Shown: positions 16,939 through 24,831 of the stretch, one piece after another | Numbering within the stretch: the stretch's first letter is position 1 | Layout of the letters: each line of letters opens with the position of its first letter | The notes under the pieces: generated by a model | Told to the model about the DNA's origin: nothing | Databases searched by the model: none | Seen by the model: the letters and a program-made list of their open reading frames with translations, nothing else | DNA from: Nocardioides insulae DSM 17944 | Lineage (GTDB): Bacteria > Actinomycetota > Actinomycetes > Propionibacteriales > Nocardioidaceae | Direction: 5' to 3' | NCBI RefSeq assembly: GCF_000422825.1 | Contig: NZ_KE383928.1 | Location: 508,930-572,929, forward strand | DNA length: 64,000 bases | Program-made: the position numbers and the translations under genes

Positions 16939-18054
16939 ATGAAGGTCGGCATCCCGAGGGAAGTCAAGAACCACGAGTACCGCGTGGCCATCACCCCGAT
17001 CGGTGTCCACGAGCTGGTGCAGCACGGCCACGAGGTCAGGATCGAGGCGGGTGCCGGCACCGGGTCGGCGATCTCCGATGACGAGTACGCCGCGGCGGGC
17101 GCCCGGGTGTTGGCGCGTGCCGATGACGTCTGGGGCGAGTCGGAACTGGTGCTCAAGGTGAAGGAGCCGATCGCGGAGGAGTACCACCGGCTGCGCGCGG
17201 ACCTCACCCTGTTCACCTATCTCCACCTGGCCGCCGACAAGCCGCTCACCGAGGCGCTGCTGGGGGCGGGCACCACCGCGCTGGCCTACGAGACCGTCCA
17301 GCTCCCCTCGGGGGCGCTGCCGCTGCTCTACCCCATGTCTGAGGTGGCCGGATGTCTAGCGCCCCAGGTCGGGGCGCACGCGCTGCTCAAGGCCCAGGGC
17401 GGCCGCGGGGTGCTGCTCGGCGGGGTCGGCGGGGTCCAGAACGCCAAGGTGGTCGTGATCGGTGCCGGGGTCGCGGGCCAGAACGCCGCCAACATCGCGC
17501 TCGGGATGGGGGCCGACGTCACCCTGCTGGACACCGACCTGGACAAGCTGCGGATGTCGTTCTGGCGGTACAACAACCGGGTCCACGGGCTGGCCTCCTC
17601 GAGGCTGACCATCGCCGAGCAGGTCCGGCAGGCCGATCTGGTCGTCGGCGCGGTGCTGATCCCCGGCGCGGCCGCGCCGAAGCTGGTCAGCAACGAGCTG
17701 GTCTCCCAGATGAAGTCCGGCTCGGTCCTGGTCGACATCGCGGTCGACCAGGGCGGCTGCTTCGAGGACACCCATCCCACCACGCACGCGGATCCGATCT
17801 ACCCGGTGCACGACTCGATCTTCTACTGCGTGGCGAACATGCCCGGCGCGGTGCCCAACACCTCGACGTACGCGCTGACCAACGCGACCCTTCCCTACGT
17901 CGTGGCGCTGGCCGACCGTGGCTGGGCGCACGCCTGCCGGGTCGACCACAGCCTCGCGCTCGGACTGAACACCCATGCCGGCAGGCTCACCAACGCCCCC
18001 GTGGGGGAGGCGGTCGGGATCGACAGCGTCGCCCTCGCAGATCTGCTCGGCTGA
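16939..18054 (+). CDS. ald: Alanine dehydrogenase
   Basis: A 371-aa NAD-dependent enzyme interconverting L-alanine and pyruvate plus ammonia. The N-terminus (KVGIPREVKNHEYRVA) is diagnostic for the AlaDH/PNT family. KVKEPI and the catalytic His in TYLHLAADK follow, then the Rossmann loop VIGAGVAGQNAA and the conserved VDIAVDQGGCFE segment. ATG 16939 follows GGCAGGAGAG. The frame is open upstream, but a start there would precede the invariant N-terminus. It is monocistronic and divergent from the coiled-coil gene. No Lrp-type site was recognised in the 194-bp intergenic region. Confidence 0.95.
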   Translation: MKVGIPREVKNHEYRVAITPIGVHELVQHGHEVRIEAGAGTGSAISDDEYAAAGARVLARADDVWGESELVLKVKEPIAEEYHRLRADLTLFTYLHLAADKPLTEALLGAGTTALAYETVQLPSGALPLLYPMSEVAGCLAPQVGAHALLKAQGGRGVLLGGVGGVQNAKVVVIGAGVAGQNAANIALGMGADVTLLDTDLDKLRMSFWRYNNRVHGLASSRLTIAEQVRQADLVVGAVLIPGAAAPKLVSNELVSQMKSGSVLVDIAVDQGGCFEDTHPTTHADPIYPVHDSIFYCVANMPGAVPNTSTYALTNATLPYVVALADRGWAHACRVDHSLALGLNTHAGRLTNAPVGEAVGIDSVALADLLG

Positions 18055-18117
18055 CCCGGCCGGGGGCGATCCTCGCCGACCGGGCGCCGGGGGAGCGGAA
18101 ACCGTAGACTCGGGGCC

Positions 18118-18615
18118 GTGCCATTCGAACTGCCCGACAATCTCCACCCCGACTGCGGACCGGTCGCCTGGATGCTCGGCACCTGGCGGGGCAACGGCCA
18201 CGGTGACTATCCCACCATCGACGCGTTCCAATACGGCCAGGAGCTGGTCTTCGCCCACGACGGGCGGCCCTTCTTCCACTACTTCGCTCGCAGCTGGATC
18301 ATCGACCCCGAGACAGGCGAGAAGGTGCGCGACGCGGCCCTGGAGACCGGGTTCCTGCGCTGCCGTCCCGAGGGCAAGGTCGAGTTGGTCCTCACCCACA
18401 GTTCCGGCATCGTCGAGGTCTGGTACGGCACTGCGGAGGGCGGCAAGCTCGACCTGGCCACCGACGCGGTCGGCCGCACCGAGTCGGCCAAGGAGTACAC
18501 CGCCGGCAAGCGGCTCTACGGCAACGTCGAGGGCGACCTGATGTACGCCTTCGACATGGCGGCGATGGGGCAGGCGCTCCAGCCGCACCTGTGGGCGCGA
18601 CTGAAGCGAGCCTGA
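18118..18615 (+). CDS. Nitrobindin-type heme-binding beta-barrel protein (FABP-like)
   Basis: A 165-aa protein of the nitrobindin/DUF1794 family, a 10-strand barrel that binds heme and isomerises peroxynitrite to nitrate in characterised members. The family motif GTWRGNG occupies residues 21-27, and the conserved C-terminal His (His157, QPHLW) is the expected heme ligand. GTG 18118 starts 8 nt after TAGACT (18104-18109), so the transcript is probably leaderless. It is followed 10 bp later by a Fur-family gene; FABP, Fur and YgfZ in a row is a recurrent actinobacterial arrangement. Confidence 0.85.
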   Translation: MPFELPDNLHPDCGPVAWMLGTWRGNGHGDYPTIDAFQYGQELVFAHDGRPFFHYFARSWIIDPETGEKVRDAALETGFLRCRPEGKVELVLTHSSGIVEVWYGTAEGGKLDLATDAVGRTESAKEYTAGKRLYGNVEGDLMYAFDMAAMGQALQPHLWARLKRA

Positions 18616-18625
18616 TCGGCGCATC

Positions 18626-19099
18626 ATGGCGGCACCGGAGCAGGGAGTTGAACCCGGGACGGACCCCGAGGGGGACTGGCGTGAGCGGCTGCGCCGCTCC
18701 GGCCGGCGTCTGACCCCACAGCGTGAGCTCATCCTGCGAGCGGTCCAGACCCTCGGGCACGCCACCCCTGACGAGGTGCTCACCGAGGTGCACACCCAGT
18801 CCACCTCGATCAACATCTCGACGGTCTACCGCACCCTCGAGGTGCTCGAGGAGTTCGGGCTCGTGCGGCACGCCCATCTGAGCGACCGCGCGCCGACGTT
18901 CCACTCCGTGGGTGAGCACGAGCACTTCCACCTCGTCTGCCGGAATTGCTCGCGGGTGATCTCGGTTGACGTCCAACGAGCGGAGTCGTTCGTGGCCGTC
19001 CTCGGCGACGACTTCGACTTCGAGCCGGATCTCGGACATCTGACCGTGTTCGGTCGGTGTCGCTCCTGTCCGGATCCCGAACACGTGGAGGAAACATGA
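18626..19099 (+). CDS. Fur-family metalloregulator
   Basis: A 157-aa winged-helix repressor. The DNA-binding half carries RRLTPQRELILRAV and ISTVYRTLEVLEE. The dimerisation half has the regulatory His cluster (HSVGEHEHFHLVC) and two CxxC pairs (Cys105/108 and Cys145/148) for the structural zinc. Whether it senses Fe, Zn or peroxide cannot be decided from these residues. Its stop overlaps the ygfZ start (ATGA at 19096-19099), so they are co-translated, and the nitrobindin gene lies just upstream. An iron or redox role would fit YgfZ, which supports Fe-S enzymes. Confidence 0.88.
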   Translation: MAAPEQGVEPGTDPEGDWRERLRRSGRRLTPQRELILRAVQTLGHATPDEVLTEVHTQSTSINISTVYRTLEVLEEFGLVRHAHLSDRAPTFHSVGEHEHFHLVCRNCSRVISVDVQRAESFVAVLGDDFDFEPDLGHLTVFGRCRSCPDPEHVEET

Positions 19100-20058
19100 C
19101 CAGCCCCCTGCTCGCCCTGCCCGGAGCCGTGGCCGGCGACGGAGCCGACGCCCCGGTCGCAGCCCATTACGGCTCCTTCAACCTCGAGCAGCGTCGGCTC
19201 GAGGCCGGTGACGGCTTCGTCGACCTCTCCCACCTCGACGTGCTGCGCATCGCCGGACCGGACCGGCTCACCTGGCTGCACTCGCTGACCTCGCAGCACT
19301 TCGAGGGGCTCGGGCCCGGTGTCTGGACCACCGCGCTGGTGCTCTCCCCGCAGGGTCACGTGGAGCACTTCCTCGCCGGCGTCGACGACGGTGAGGCGTT
19401 CACCGCCTGGACCGAACCGGGCGCGGGTGCCGGCCTGCTCGGCTTCCTGGAGCGGATGAAGTTCTGGTCCGATGTGACCCTCACCCAGGAGCCCGGGCTG
19501 GCCACGGTCTGGCGGCCGGCCGGCGAGGGCAGGGACGCCGGCTACTCCTTCATCGCCCGCGACCAGCTCACGGCGTACGCCGACGCGGTCGGTCCCGCCG
19601 CCGGGATGTGGGCCTTCGAAGCACTCCGGATCGCGCGGGGCGAACCCCGCTTCGGCGTCGACACCGACGAGCGGACCATCCCCAACGAGGTGGGCTGGGT
19701 GAGCCTGGCCGATGAGCCGTGGCGCGCCGTCCACCTGGACAAGGGCTGCTACCGGGGCCAGGAGACGGTGGCCCGCGTGCACACCCTGGGCCGCCCACCC
19801 CGGCGACTCGTGCTGCTGCACCTCGACGGCTCGGAGAACCGTCTGCCCGAAGCAGGTGCTCCGCTCCAGGCCGGTGAGAAGCAGGTCGGCTTCGTCGGCT
19901 CCTCGGCGCGTCACCACGAACTCGGGCCGATCGCGCTCGGCCTGGTCAAGCGCAACGTCGAGGTCACCGCCCAGCTCGAGGTCGACGGCATGCCGGCAGC
20001 CCAGGAGGTGCTGGTCGACCCCGAGGTCGGGCTGCACGTGCGCCCCAAGCTTCGCTGA
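19096..20058 (+). CDS. ygfZ: YgfZ/CAF17 folate-binding Fe-S maintenance protein
   Basis: A 320-aa GcvT-like protein that binds tetrahydrofolate and helps assemble or repair Fe-S clusters. The defining motif KGCYRGQE is at residues 216-223 with the essential Cys218. The N-terminal half has the GcvT-like LTWLHSLTSQ stretch. ATG 19096 overlaps the fur stop, and GTGGAGGAAAC just upstream is a good ribosome site. The frame is open 13 codons further upstream, but this overlaps fur with no start signal. Confidence 0.92.
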   Translation: MTSPLLALPGAVAGDGADAPVAAHYGSFNLEQRRLEAGDGFVDLSHLDVLRIAGPDRLTWLHSLTSQHFEGLGPGVWTTALVLSPQGHVEHFLAGVDDGEAFTAWTEPGAGAGLLGFLERMKFWSDVTLTQEPGLATVWRPAGEGRDAGYSFIARDQLTAYADAVGPAAGMWAFEALRIARGEPRFGVDTDERTIPNEVGWVSLADEPWRAVHLDKGCYRGQETVARVHTLGRPPRRLVLLHLDGSENRLPEAGAPLQAGEKQVGFVGSSARHHELGPIALGLVKRNVEVTAQLEVDGMPAAQEVLVDPEVGLHVRPKLR

Positions 20059-20214
20059 GGGGTGTGCAGGCGCGAGCGCCCCGAGCATCCGAGCTGGCTG
20101 GCCCCCGAGGAGGGGCGCCGGGCGGGGACGACCTGCGTCACGACGCAACGACGGTCGCCGCCGTAGCGTGGTCCGCACTCGGCGCATGAGCCCGGTCGGT
20201 CGCCGCGGCGGGAG

Positions 20215-21024
20215 TCAGTCGCGGGCGTACTGCACGTGCGTGTCAGCGGGCGCGTGGGTGAAATCCAACCCGGTGTAGAGCCGGATCGCCGGCGTGTTGT
20301 CGGACTCCACGTAGAGGTGGATCTCGGCGACCCCCAGGTCGGCGAGGTGCGCCAGGCCGGCCGAGGTGAGGATCCGGCCCAGCCCACGACCCTGGGAGGA
20401 CGGGTCGACGCCGACGACGTACACCTCGCCCAGTCGACTGGAGTGCCGCTTGGTCCAGTGGAAGCCGAGCAGGCGATCCTCCTCGGTGGCCAGGATCAGT
20501 CCGGCCGCGTCCCACCAGGGTTCCCCCATCCGCTCGGCGAGTCCGGGGCCGTCCAGCGCGCCCTGCTCCGGGTGGTCGGCGAACGCCGCGGCGTTGACCC
20601 GGAGCAGTTCGCTCTCCCAGCTCGAGGTGTAGCCGTGCAGGCTCACGCCCTCCGGTGCGGAGGGGGCCTCGAGGTCCTCGGTGACCGGGCGCCGCATCAC
20701 CCACAGCTCACGGGTGCGTCGGAACCGGTACCGGGCGGCCAGTGCCGCCGCCGCCGGATGGTCACCGTGCGACCAGGCGCGGATCGGTCCCGAAATCTCA
20801 GTCAGCGCCTCCTCGAGCAGCCTGCCGCCCAGACCGTGTCCCCGTGCGGAGGGCCGGGTGACCAGCGAGAGTTCGTCTCCGAGGAGCACGGCGACGCCAT
20901 CGGGATCTCCCCACACCCGGGCGGAGTCGGGACGGTGCCGTAGGGCCAGCACGGTGGCCTCGTCCAGCGGCGCGGCCCCGTCGTAGTGCTCCGCGGCCCG
21001 GGCGATCTCGGCGATGTGGTCCAC
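20215..21024 (-). CDS. mshD: Mycothiol synthase, tandem GNAT
   Basis: A 269-aa acetyltransferase that performs the last step of mycothiol synthesis, acetyl-CoA plus Cys-GlcN-Ins. Two GNAT domains are visible. The C-terminal one has VNAAAF...HPEQG, LGFHWTK and the acetyl-CoA loop VDPSSQGRGLGR, all characteristic of MshD. The N-terminal domain is degenerate but retains RGHGLGGRL. The start GTG 21024 is 6 nt from a TAAGCT -10 on this strand (leaderless). It lies beside glnR, as in mycobacteria and Streptomyces. It confirms an actinobacterial, mycothiol-based thiol pool. Confidence 0.94.
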   Translation of the reverse strand: MDHIAEIARAAEHYDGAAPLDEATVLALRHRPDSARVWGDPDGVAVLLGDELSLVTRPSARGHGLGGRLLEEALTEISGPIRAWSHGDHPAAAALAARYRFRRTRELWVMRRPVTEDLEAPSAPEGVSLHGYTSSWESELLRVNAAAFADHPEQGALDGPGLAERMGEPWWDAAGLILATEEDRLLGFHWTKRHSSRLGEVYVVGVDPSSQGRGLGRILTSAGLAHLADLGVAEIHLYVESDNTPAIRLYTGLDFTHAPADTHVQYARD

Positions 21025-21110
21025 CCGCTCAGCTTAGAGGTCGCGGAGCGTGTTCGGGGCCCGCTCGCCCCGCCGGTCCGGCCGAGGACCAGCCCGGCTC
21101 CGGTTCCGGC

Positions 21111-21848
21111 TCAGGCGTCGACCGAGCGAGGAGCGGGGACGCCGGCGCGGGCCGCGCCGTCCTTCTCCGAGCTGGGCAGGACGAACCGGTAGCCGACGTT
21201 GCGGACGGTGCCGATGAGGGTCTCGTTCTCGGCGCCGAGCTTGGCCCTCAGGCGGCGTACGTGAACGTCGACGGTGCGGGTGCCGCCGAAGTAGTCGTAC
21301 CCCCAGACCTCCTGCAGCAGCTGCTGCCTGGAGAAGACCCGGCCGGGGTGCTGGGCGAGGTACTTGAGCAGCTCGAACTCCTTGAAGGTGAGATCGAGCG
21401 TGCGGCCGCCGACCTTGGCGGTGTAGCTGGCCTCGTCGACCACGACCTCCCCGGTGCGGATGACATGGGCCTCCGGGTCGCTGGCGTCGCGCTCGGCCGC
21501 GAGCCGTCCGAGCGCCAGCTTGATCCGGGCCTCGAGCTCGGCCGGACCACAGGTGTGCAGGACCACGTCGTCCATGCCCCAGTCGTGGTTGACCACGGCC
21601 AGTCCGCCCTCGGTGACGATCAACAGGACCGGGATCTCGGTGCCGGTGGTGCGGATCAGGCGGCACAGGTCGCGGACCTGCGCCAGATCCTGACGCCCGT
21701 CGACCAGGAGCAGATCGGAGTCGGGTGCCTCCAGCAGGGCGCTGCCCTCCGCAGGGAGGATCTTCACCGAGTGGCCCAGCAGCGCGAGCGCGGGCAGCAC
21801 CTCGGCGGAGGGTTGCAGTGCCTTGGTCAACAGCAGGATGGTGCTCAT
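21111..21848 (-). CDS. glnR: GlnR-type orphan response regulator
   Basis: A 245-aa OmpR/PhoB-type regulator that controls nitrogen assimilation genes in actinomycetes. The receiver domain begins [14 protein letters not shown] and keeps [10 protein letters not shown], but no sensor kinase is nearby, as expected for GlnR, which works without one. The winged-helix domain ([20 protein letters not shown] through TVRNVGYRF) is very strongly conserved. ATG 21848 is used rather than an upstream TTG/CTG-type extension because the family begins at MS-LLLLT. A GGGGAGG lies 11 nt upstream. Divergent from the ThiS/MoaD-like gene. Confidence 0.94.
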   Translation of the reverse strand: MSTILLLTKALQPSAEVLPALALLGHSVKILPAEGSALLEAPDSDLLLVDGRQDLAQVRDLCRLIRTTGTEIPVLLIVTEGGLAVVNHDWGMDDVVLHTCGPAELEARIKLALGRLAAERDASDPEAHVIRTGEVVVDEASYTAKVGGRTLDLTFKEFELLKYLAQHPGRVFSRQQLLQEVWGYDYFGGTRTVDVHVRRLRAKLGAENETLIGTVRNVGYRFVLPSSEKDGAARAGVPAPRSVDA

Positions 21849-21980
21849 ACGGGTTGTAGCCTCCCCGGACGGAGTCAGGAGCACCGAAACACAGCGTTGG
21901 GCCTCGGTCGTCGATCCTTGGACGGCATGTTAGCCGACGGCTCGGCCGTTTCCGGGGGAGGAGAAAGGTGTGGGCGTGAG

Positions 21981-22283
21981 ATGAGTCACTCACAGGTTCG
22001 GGGTGTCGACGCGGAGCCGAAATCGATCCTGGTGCGCTACTGGGCCTCGGCCAAGGCCGCGTCCGGCACCGCTCAGGACGTTCTCGACGTGACCGGTCCG
22101 ATCGCCCTCGCCGAGGTGGTGCGTCGGATCCTGGAGCGGCACGCCGACACCCGGTTGGAGGCGGTGCTGGGGGCGTGTTCGACGCTGATCGGCGACGAGC
22201 CGGCCGGCACCAGACCGGCCGAGGAGGTCGTCGTCCACCCCGGTCAGACGGTGGAGTTCCTGCCGCCGTTCGCGGGCGGCTGA
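21981..22283 (+). CDS. ThiS/MoaD-like beta-grasp sulfur carrier
   Basis: A 100-aa small protein ending in Gly-Gly, the C-terminus that is thiocarboxylated in ThiS/MoaD sulfur carriers. The segment ILVRYWASAKAASG resembles MoaD beta-1/helix-1, and VHPGQTVEFLPPFAGG matches the C-terminal MoaD strand. It heads a run with thioredoxin, rhodanese and SseC genes, so a role in sulfur transfer is likely; the acceptor (molybdopterin, thiazole or another) is not shown. ATG 21981 follows GGAGGAGAAAGG by about 12 nt, a slightly long spacing. Confidence 0.78.
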   Translation: MSHSQVRGVDAEPKSILVRYWASAKAASGTAQDVLDVTGPIALAEVVRRILERHADTRLEAVLGACSTLIGDEPAGTRPAEEVVVHPGQTVEFLPPFAGG

Positions 22284-22293
22284 TCGGCGGGGC

Positions 22294-22695
22294 GTGCCGC
22301 CCCGCGGGAATGTCCGTGCAGCCGGCGTGGTTGCGCCGGGCGTGACCACCTGGCAGACCCTCGCCCCGGCCGTCGGCGATGCGGTGCCGGGGGAGCGGGC
22401 CACGCTGGTGCAGTTCTCCTCGGCGTTCTGCGCGCCCTGCCGGATGGCCCGTACGACGCTCGCGCGGTCCGCTGCGCTGGTGCCGGGGGTGGTGCATCTC
22501 GAGGTCGACGCCGAGCGACACCTGTCCATCGTGCGGGCCCTGGAGGTGCGCAGTACGCCGACCACGCTGGTGCTCGACGCCGGTGGGCGTGAGGTGTGGA
22601 GGGCGGAGGGTGTGCCGTCGCGCCGGCAGGTGCTGAGCGTCCTGGCGGGAGTCATTCCACCACCCGTCTCGAATGACAAGACGCCAGTCTCATGA
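22294..22695 (+). CDS. Thioredoxin-fold protein (ThiX-like)
   Basis: A thioredoxin-like protein with active-site CAPC (Cys46 and Cys49 in the longest version) in LVQFSSAFCAPCR, and the cis-Pro loop RSTPTTLVLD. There is no signal peptide, so it acts in the cytoplasm. Length is 133 aa from GTG 22294; in-frame GTGs at 22327 and 22342 are also possible starts, and none has a clear Shine-Dalgarno. It lies 10 bp after the sulfur-carrier gene. The same neighbour order (thioredoxin beside cysA2 and sseC) is found in M. tuberculosis, where the gene is called thiX. Confidence 0.82.
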   Translation: MPPRGNVRAAGVVAPGVTTWQTLAPAVGDAVPGERATLVQFSSAFCAPCRMARTTLARSAALVPGVVHLEVDAERHLSIVRALEVRSTPTTLVLDAGGREVWRAEGVPSRRQVLSVLAGVIPPPVSNDKTPVS

Positions 22696-22732
22696 TGTGG
22701 TCGGTTCGTTTTTCCTCCTCGCCCAAGCCGCC

Positions 22733-22738
22733 TAGTCT
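22733..22738 (+). promoter_or_regulatory. -10 element of the leader-cysA transcript
   Basis: TAGTCT lies 7 nt before GTG 22746, so transcription would start at or next to the first base of the leader-peptide ORF. Confidence 0.6.
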
Positions 22739-22745
22739 CTTCCTC

Positions 22746-22826
22746 GTGTTCTCGACCATGCTGACCCGTCGCCGCGCAGTCGACCACTGCCGTGTGCGTT
22801 CGGCGCTGTGTCGAATGTCCAGCTGA
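22746..22826 (+). CDS. Leaderless Cys-containing leader peptide upstream of rhodanese
   Basis: A 26-codon ORF from GTG 22746 (or ATG 22758) to TGA 22824-22826. The peptide core LTRRRAVDHCRVRSALCR closely resembles the short actinobacterial leader peptides found before sulfur-metabolism genes, with a Leu/Thr-Arg-Arg start, a V-D-x-C-R-V centre and an A/S-x-C-R end. Cys-responsive attenuation through leaderless, cysteine-bearing small ORFs is established in mycobacteria. Here the ORF begins at the predicted transcription start and lies 208 bp ahead of the rhodanese, with a GC hairpin in between. Translation and regulation are inferred. Confidence 0.7.
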   Translation: MFSTMLTRRRAVDHCRVRSALCRMSS

Positions 22827-22868
22827 GCCAGGGCACTGCCTCCTGCGGCCTCTCGCCGCCCCTGCGTT

Positions 22869-22887
22869 CCGCCGCCCCGTGCGGCGG
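22869..22887 (+). terminator. Possible attenuator hairpin in the cysA leader
   Basis: CCGCCGC (22869-22875) pairs with GCGGCGG (22881-22887) across a 5-nt loop, 42 bp after the leader ORF stop. It could be the conditional or Rho-linked structure of the attenuator. The leader is GC-rich and other pairings are possible. Confidence 0.4.
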
Positions 22888-23034
22888 CCGTGGCCAGCCC
22901 CGGCTCCGTCGTGGCCCTCCTCGCTCCGCCCTCCGGGTCGGAGAACAGAGCGGCCGCCCGCGACCCGTTCGCCTCCCTGCCCCGCCCTCCCAGATTCCCC
23001 TCACCGGGCCCGGTGAGCACAGAAAGGTAAGTAC

Positions 23035-23883
23035 ATGAGCCGCGAGAACTCCCTCGTCTCCGCCCAGTGGGTGGAGGAGCACCTCGACGACCCGAAGGTG
23101 GTGCTCATCGAGGTCGACGAGGACACCTCGTCCTACGACCGCAGCCACATCCGTGGCGCCATCAAGCTCGACTGGACCACGGATCTGCAGGACCAGGTGC
23201 GTCGCGACTTCGTCAGCAAGGCGCAGTTCGAAGCGCTCCTCTCCGACCGCGGCGTCGCCAACGACGACACCGTCGTCCTCTACGGCGGCAACAACAACTG
23301 GTTCGCCGCCTACGCCTACTGGTACTTCAAGCTCTACGGCCACCAGGACGTCAAGCTGCTCGACGGCGGCCGGAAGAAGTGGGAGCTCGACGCCCGCGAG
23401 CTGACCGACGAGCCGGTCAAGCGTGAGGCGACCAGCTACACCGCGACCGAGCAGGACCTCAGCATCCGTGCCTTCCGTGACGAGACCGTCGCGGCGATCG
23501 GCACCCAGAACCTGGTCGACGTCCGCAGCCCTGACGAGTACGCCGGTCGGCTGCTTGCCCCGGCCCACCTCCCCCAGGAGCAGGCCCAGCGCGCGGGGCA
23601 CATCCCGACCGCGGCCAACGTCCCGTGGAGCAAGGCGGCCAACGACGACGGCACCTTCAAGTCCGACGACGACCTCCGCAAGATCTACGAGGAGGCCGGC
23701 GTCGACTTCGGCAAGGACACCATCGCCTACTGCCGCATCGGCGAGCGGTCCTCGCACACCTGGTTCGTGCTCAAGGAGCTCCTCGGCCAGGAGAACGTCA
23801 AGAACTACGACGGCTCCTGGACCGAGTACGGCAGCCTGGTCGGCGTTCCCGTGGCGCTCGGCGACGAGGCAGGGGTCGCCTGA
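23035..23883 (+). CDS. cysA: Thiosulfate sulfurtransferase, tandem rhodanese
   Basis: A 282-aa two-domain rhodanese that moves sulfane sulfur from thiosulfate to a thiol acceptor. The C-terminal domain carries the persulfide Cys233 in AYCRIGERSSHTW; the N-terminal domain has VVLYGGNNNW in place of the Cys loop, as expected for the inactive half. It is similar to mycobacterial CysA2/SseA. ATG 23035 follows AAAGG. Its stop overlaps the sseC start (TGATG), giving tight coupling. It is probably controlled by the Cys-bearing leader peptide at 22746-22826. Confidence 0.93.
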   Translation: MSRENSLVSAQWVEEHLDDPKVVLIEVDEDTSSYDRSHIRGAIKLDWTTDLQDQVRRDFVSKAQFEALLSDRGVANDDTVVLYGGNNNWFAAYAYWYFKLYGHQDVKLLDGGRKKWELDARELTDEPVKREATSYTATEQDLSIRAFRDETVAAIGTQNLVDVRSPDEYAGRLLAPAHLPQEQAQRAGHIPTAANVPWSKAANDDGTFKSDDDLRKIYEEAGVDFGKDTIAYCRIGERSSHTWFVLKELLGQENVKNYDGSWTEYGSLVGVPVALGDEAGVA

Positions 23884-24182
23884 TGTGCGGCGCGACCGAG
23901 GGCGGTCTGTCCCTGGCGGGCGTGGACGTCGCGAAGGAGGCCGTGATCCAGGGTCAGGTGACCCGCGACGGCGAGCCGCTGGCCGGCGCCTACGTCCGAC
24001 TCCTCGACCGCACCGGTGAGTTCACCGCCGAGGTCCCGACCTCGGCCACCGGCCACTTCCGGTTCTTCGCTGGAGACGGCCAGTGGACGCTGCGCACCCT
24101 CGCGCCCAAGGCCGAGCCGGTCGACAAGGTCGTCCACGCCGCGACGGGCAGCGTGGCCGAGGTGGTCATCCAGGTCGGCTGA
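23883..24182 (+). CDS. sseC: DUF1416 protein SseC
   Basis: A 99-aa small protein of family DUF1416, almost always found behind a rhodanese in actinobacteria. The N-terminal MCGATEGG, with a Cys at position 2, is conserved. The rest reads as a compact beta-sandwich (GQVTRDGEPLAGAYVRLLD ...). The presumed role is in sulfur transfer with CysA, but no biochemical activity is established to my knowledge. ATG 23883 shares a base with the upstream stop. A very strong hairpin follows at 24201-24248. Confidence 0.88.
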   Translation: MCGATEGGLSLAGVDVAKEAVIQGQVTRDGEPLAGAYVRLLDRTGEFTAEVPTSATGHFRFFAGDGQWTLRTLAPKAEPVDKVVHAATGSVAEVVIQVG

Positions 24183-24200
24183 CCGCTCACCCGGTTCACG

Positions 24201-24248
24201 ACAACGTCCTGCGCCCCGGCTGCTCACAGCCGGGGCGCAGGACGTTGT
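24201..24248. terminator. 22-bp perfect hairpin after sseC
   Basis: 24201-24222 is fully complementary to 24227-24248 with a CTCA loop. No T-tract follows. It lies 18 bp after sseC and 28 bp before the next gene, which runs in the same direction. Confidence 0.9.
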
Positions 24249-24276
24249 GCGTCGGCGACCTGCCATCCTTCGGTCC

Positions 24277-24750
24277 ATGGATCTGACACCGCGCACACAC
24301 AGCGACTCGATCGACATCGCCGCCACCCCCCAGGAGGTGTACGCGGTCGTCTCGGACGTGACCCGCACCGGGGAGTGGTCGCCCACCTGCCGCGAGTGCC
24401 GCTGGGAGGAGGGCGACGGTCCGCGTGTGGGCGCGTCCTTCATCGGCCGCAACGAGACCCCCGATCGGACCTGGGAGACCCGTTCCGAGGTCGTGGCCGC
24501 CGAGCCGGGGTCCGAGTTCGCCTGGATGGTCGGCAAGGGCTTCGTCCGCTGGAGCTTCGCCATGCGACCGACGCAGGGCGGCGGCACCGAGCTGACCCAG
24601 AGCTGGGAGTTCACCTCCGCGGGCCTCACGTTCTTCGAGACCACCTTCGGTGAAGGTGCCGCCCGGGCGGCCGAGGACCGCACCAAGGCGGCCCACCACG
24701 ACATCCCCGCCACCCTGGCGGCGATCAAGCGGATCCTCGAGGGCGAATGA
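24277..24750 (+). CDS. SRPBCC-family (START/polyketide-cyclase-like) protein
   Basis: A 157-aa single SRPBCC domain with a hydrophobic ligand pocket: SIDIAATPQEVYAVVSDVTRTGEWSP is the usual first strand and helices, and the C-terminal helix is RTKAAHHDIPATLAAIKRIL. The family binds lipids or aromatic compounds, and some members are enzymes; nothing here points to a substrate. CATCCT at 24264-24269 lies 7 nt before ATG 24277, so a leaderless start is likely. It is isolated between two hairpins as a monocistronic unit. Confidence 0.8.
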   Translation: MDLTPRTHSDSIDIAATPQEVYAVVSDVTRTGEWSPTCRECRWEEGDGPRVGASFIGRNETPDRTWETRSEVVAAEPGSEFAWMVGKGFVRWSFAMRPTQGGGTELTQSWEFTSAGLTFFETTFGEGAARAAEDRTKAAHHDIPATLAAIKRILEGE

Positions 24751-24774
24751 ACCGAGGCTGACCGCCGACGCGAG

Positions 24775-24806
24775 AGCGGCCCGTCCCCGGTCGGGGACGG
24801 GCCGCT
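24775..24806. terminator. Bidirectional terminator between SRPBCC and gntP genes
   Basis: A perfect 14-bp stem (24775-24788/24793-24806) with a GGTC loop lies between convergent genes. TTCGTCT follows on the + strand. Confidence 0.88.
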
Positions 24807-24831
24807 GTTCGTCTGGGCCGGTTCGGTGGCC

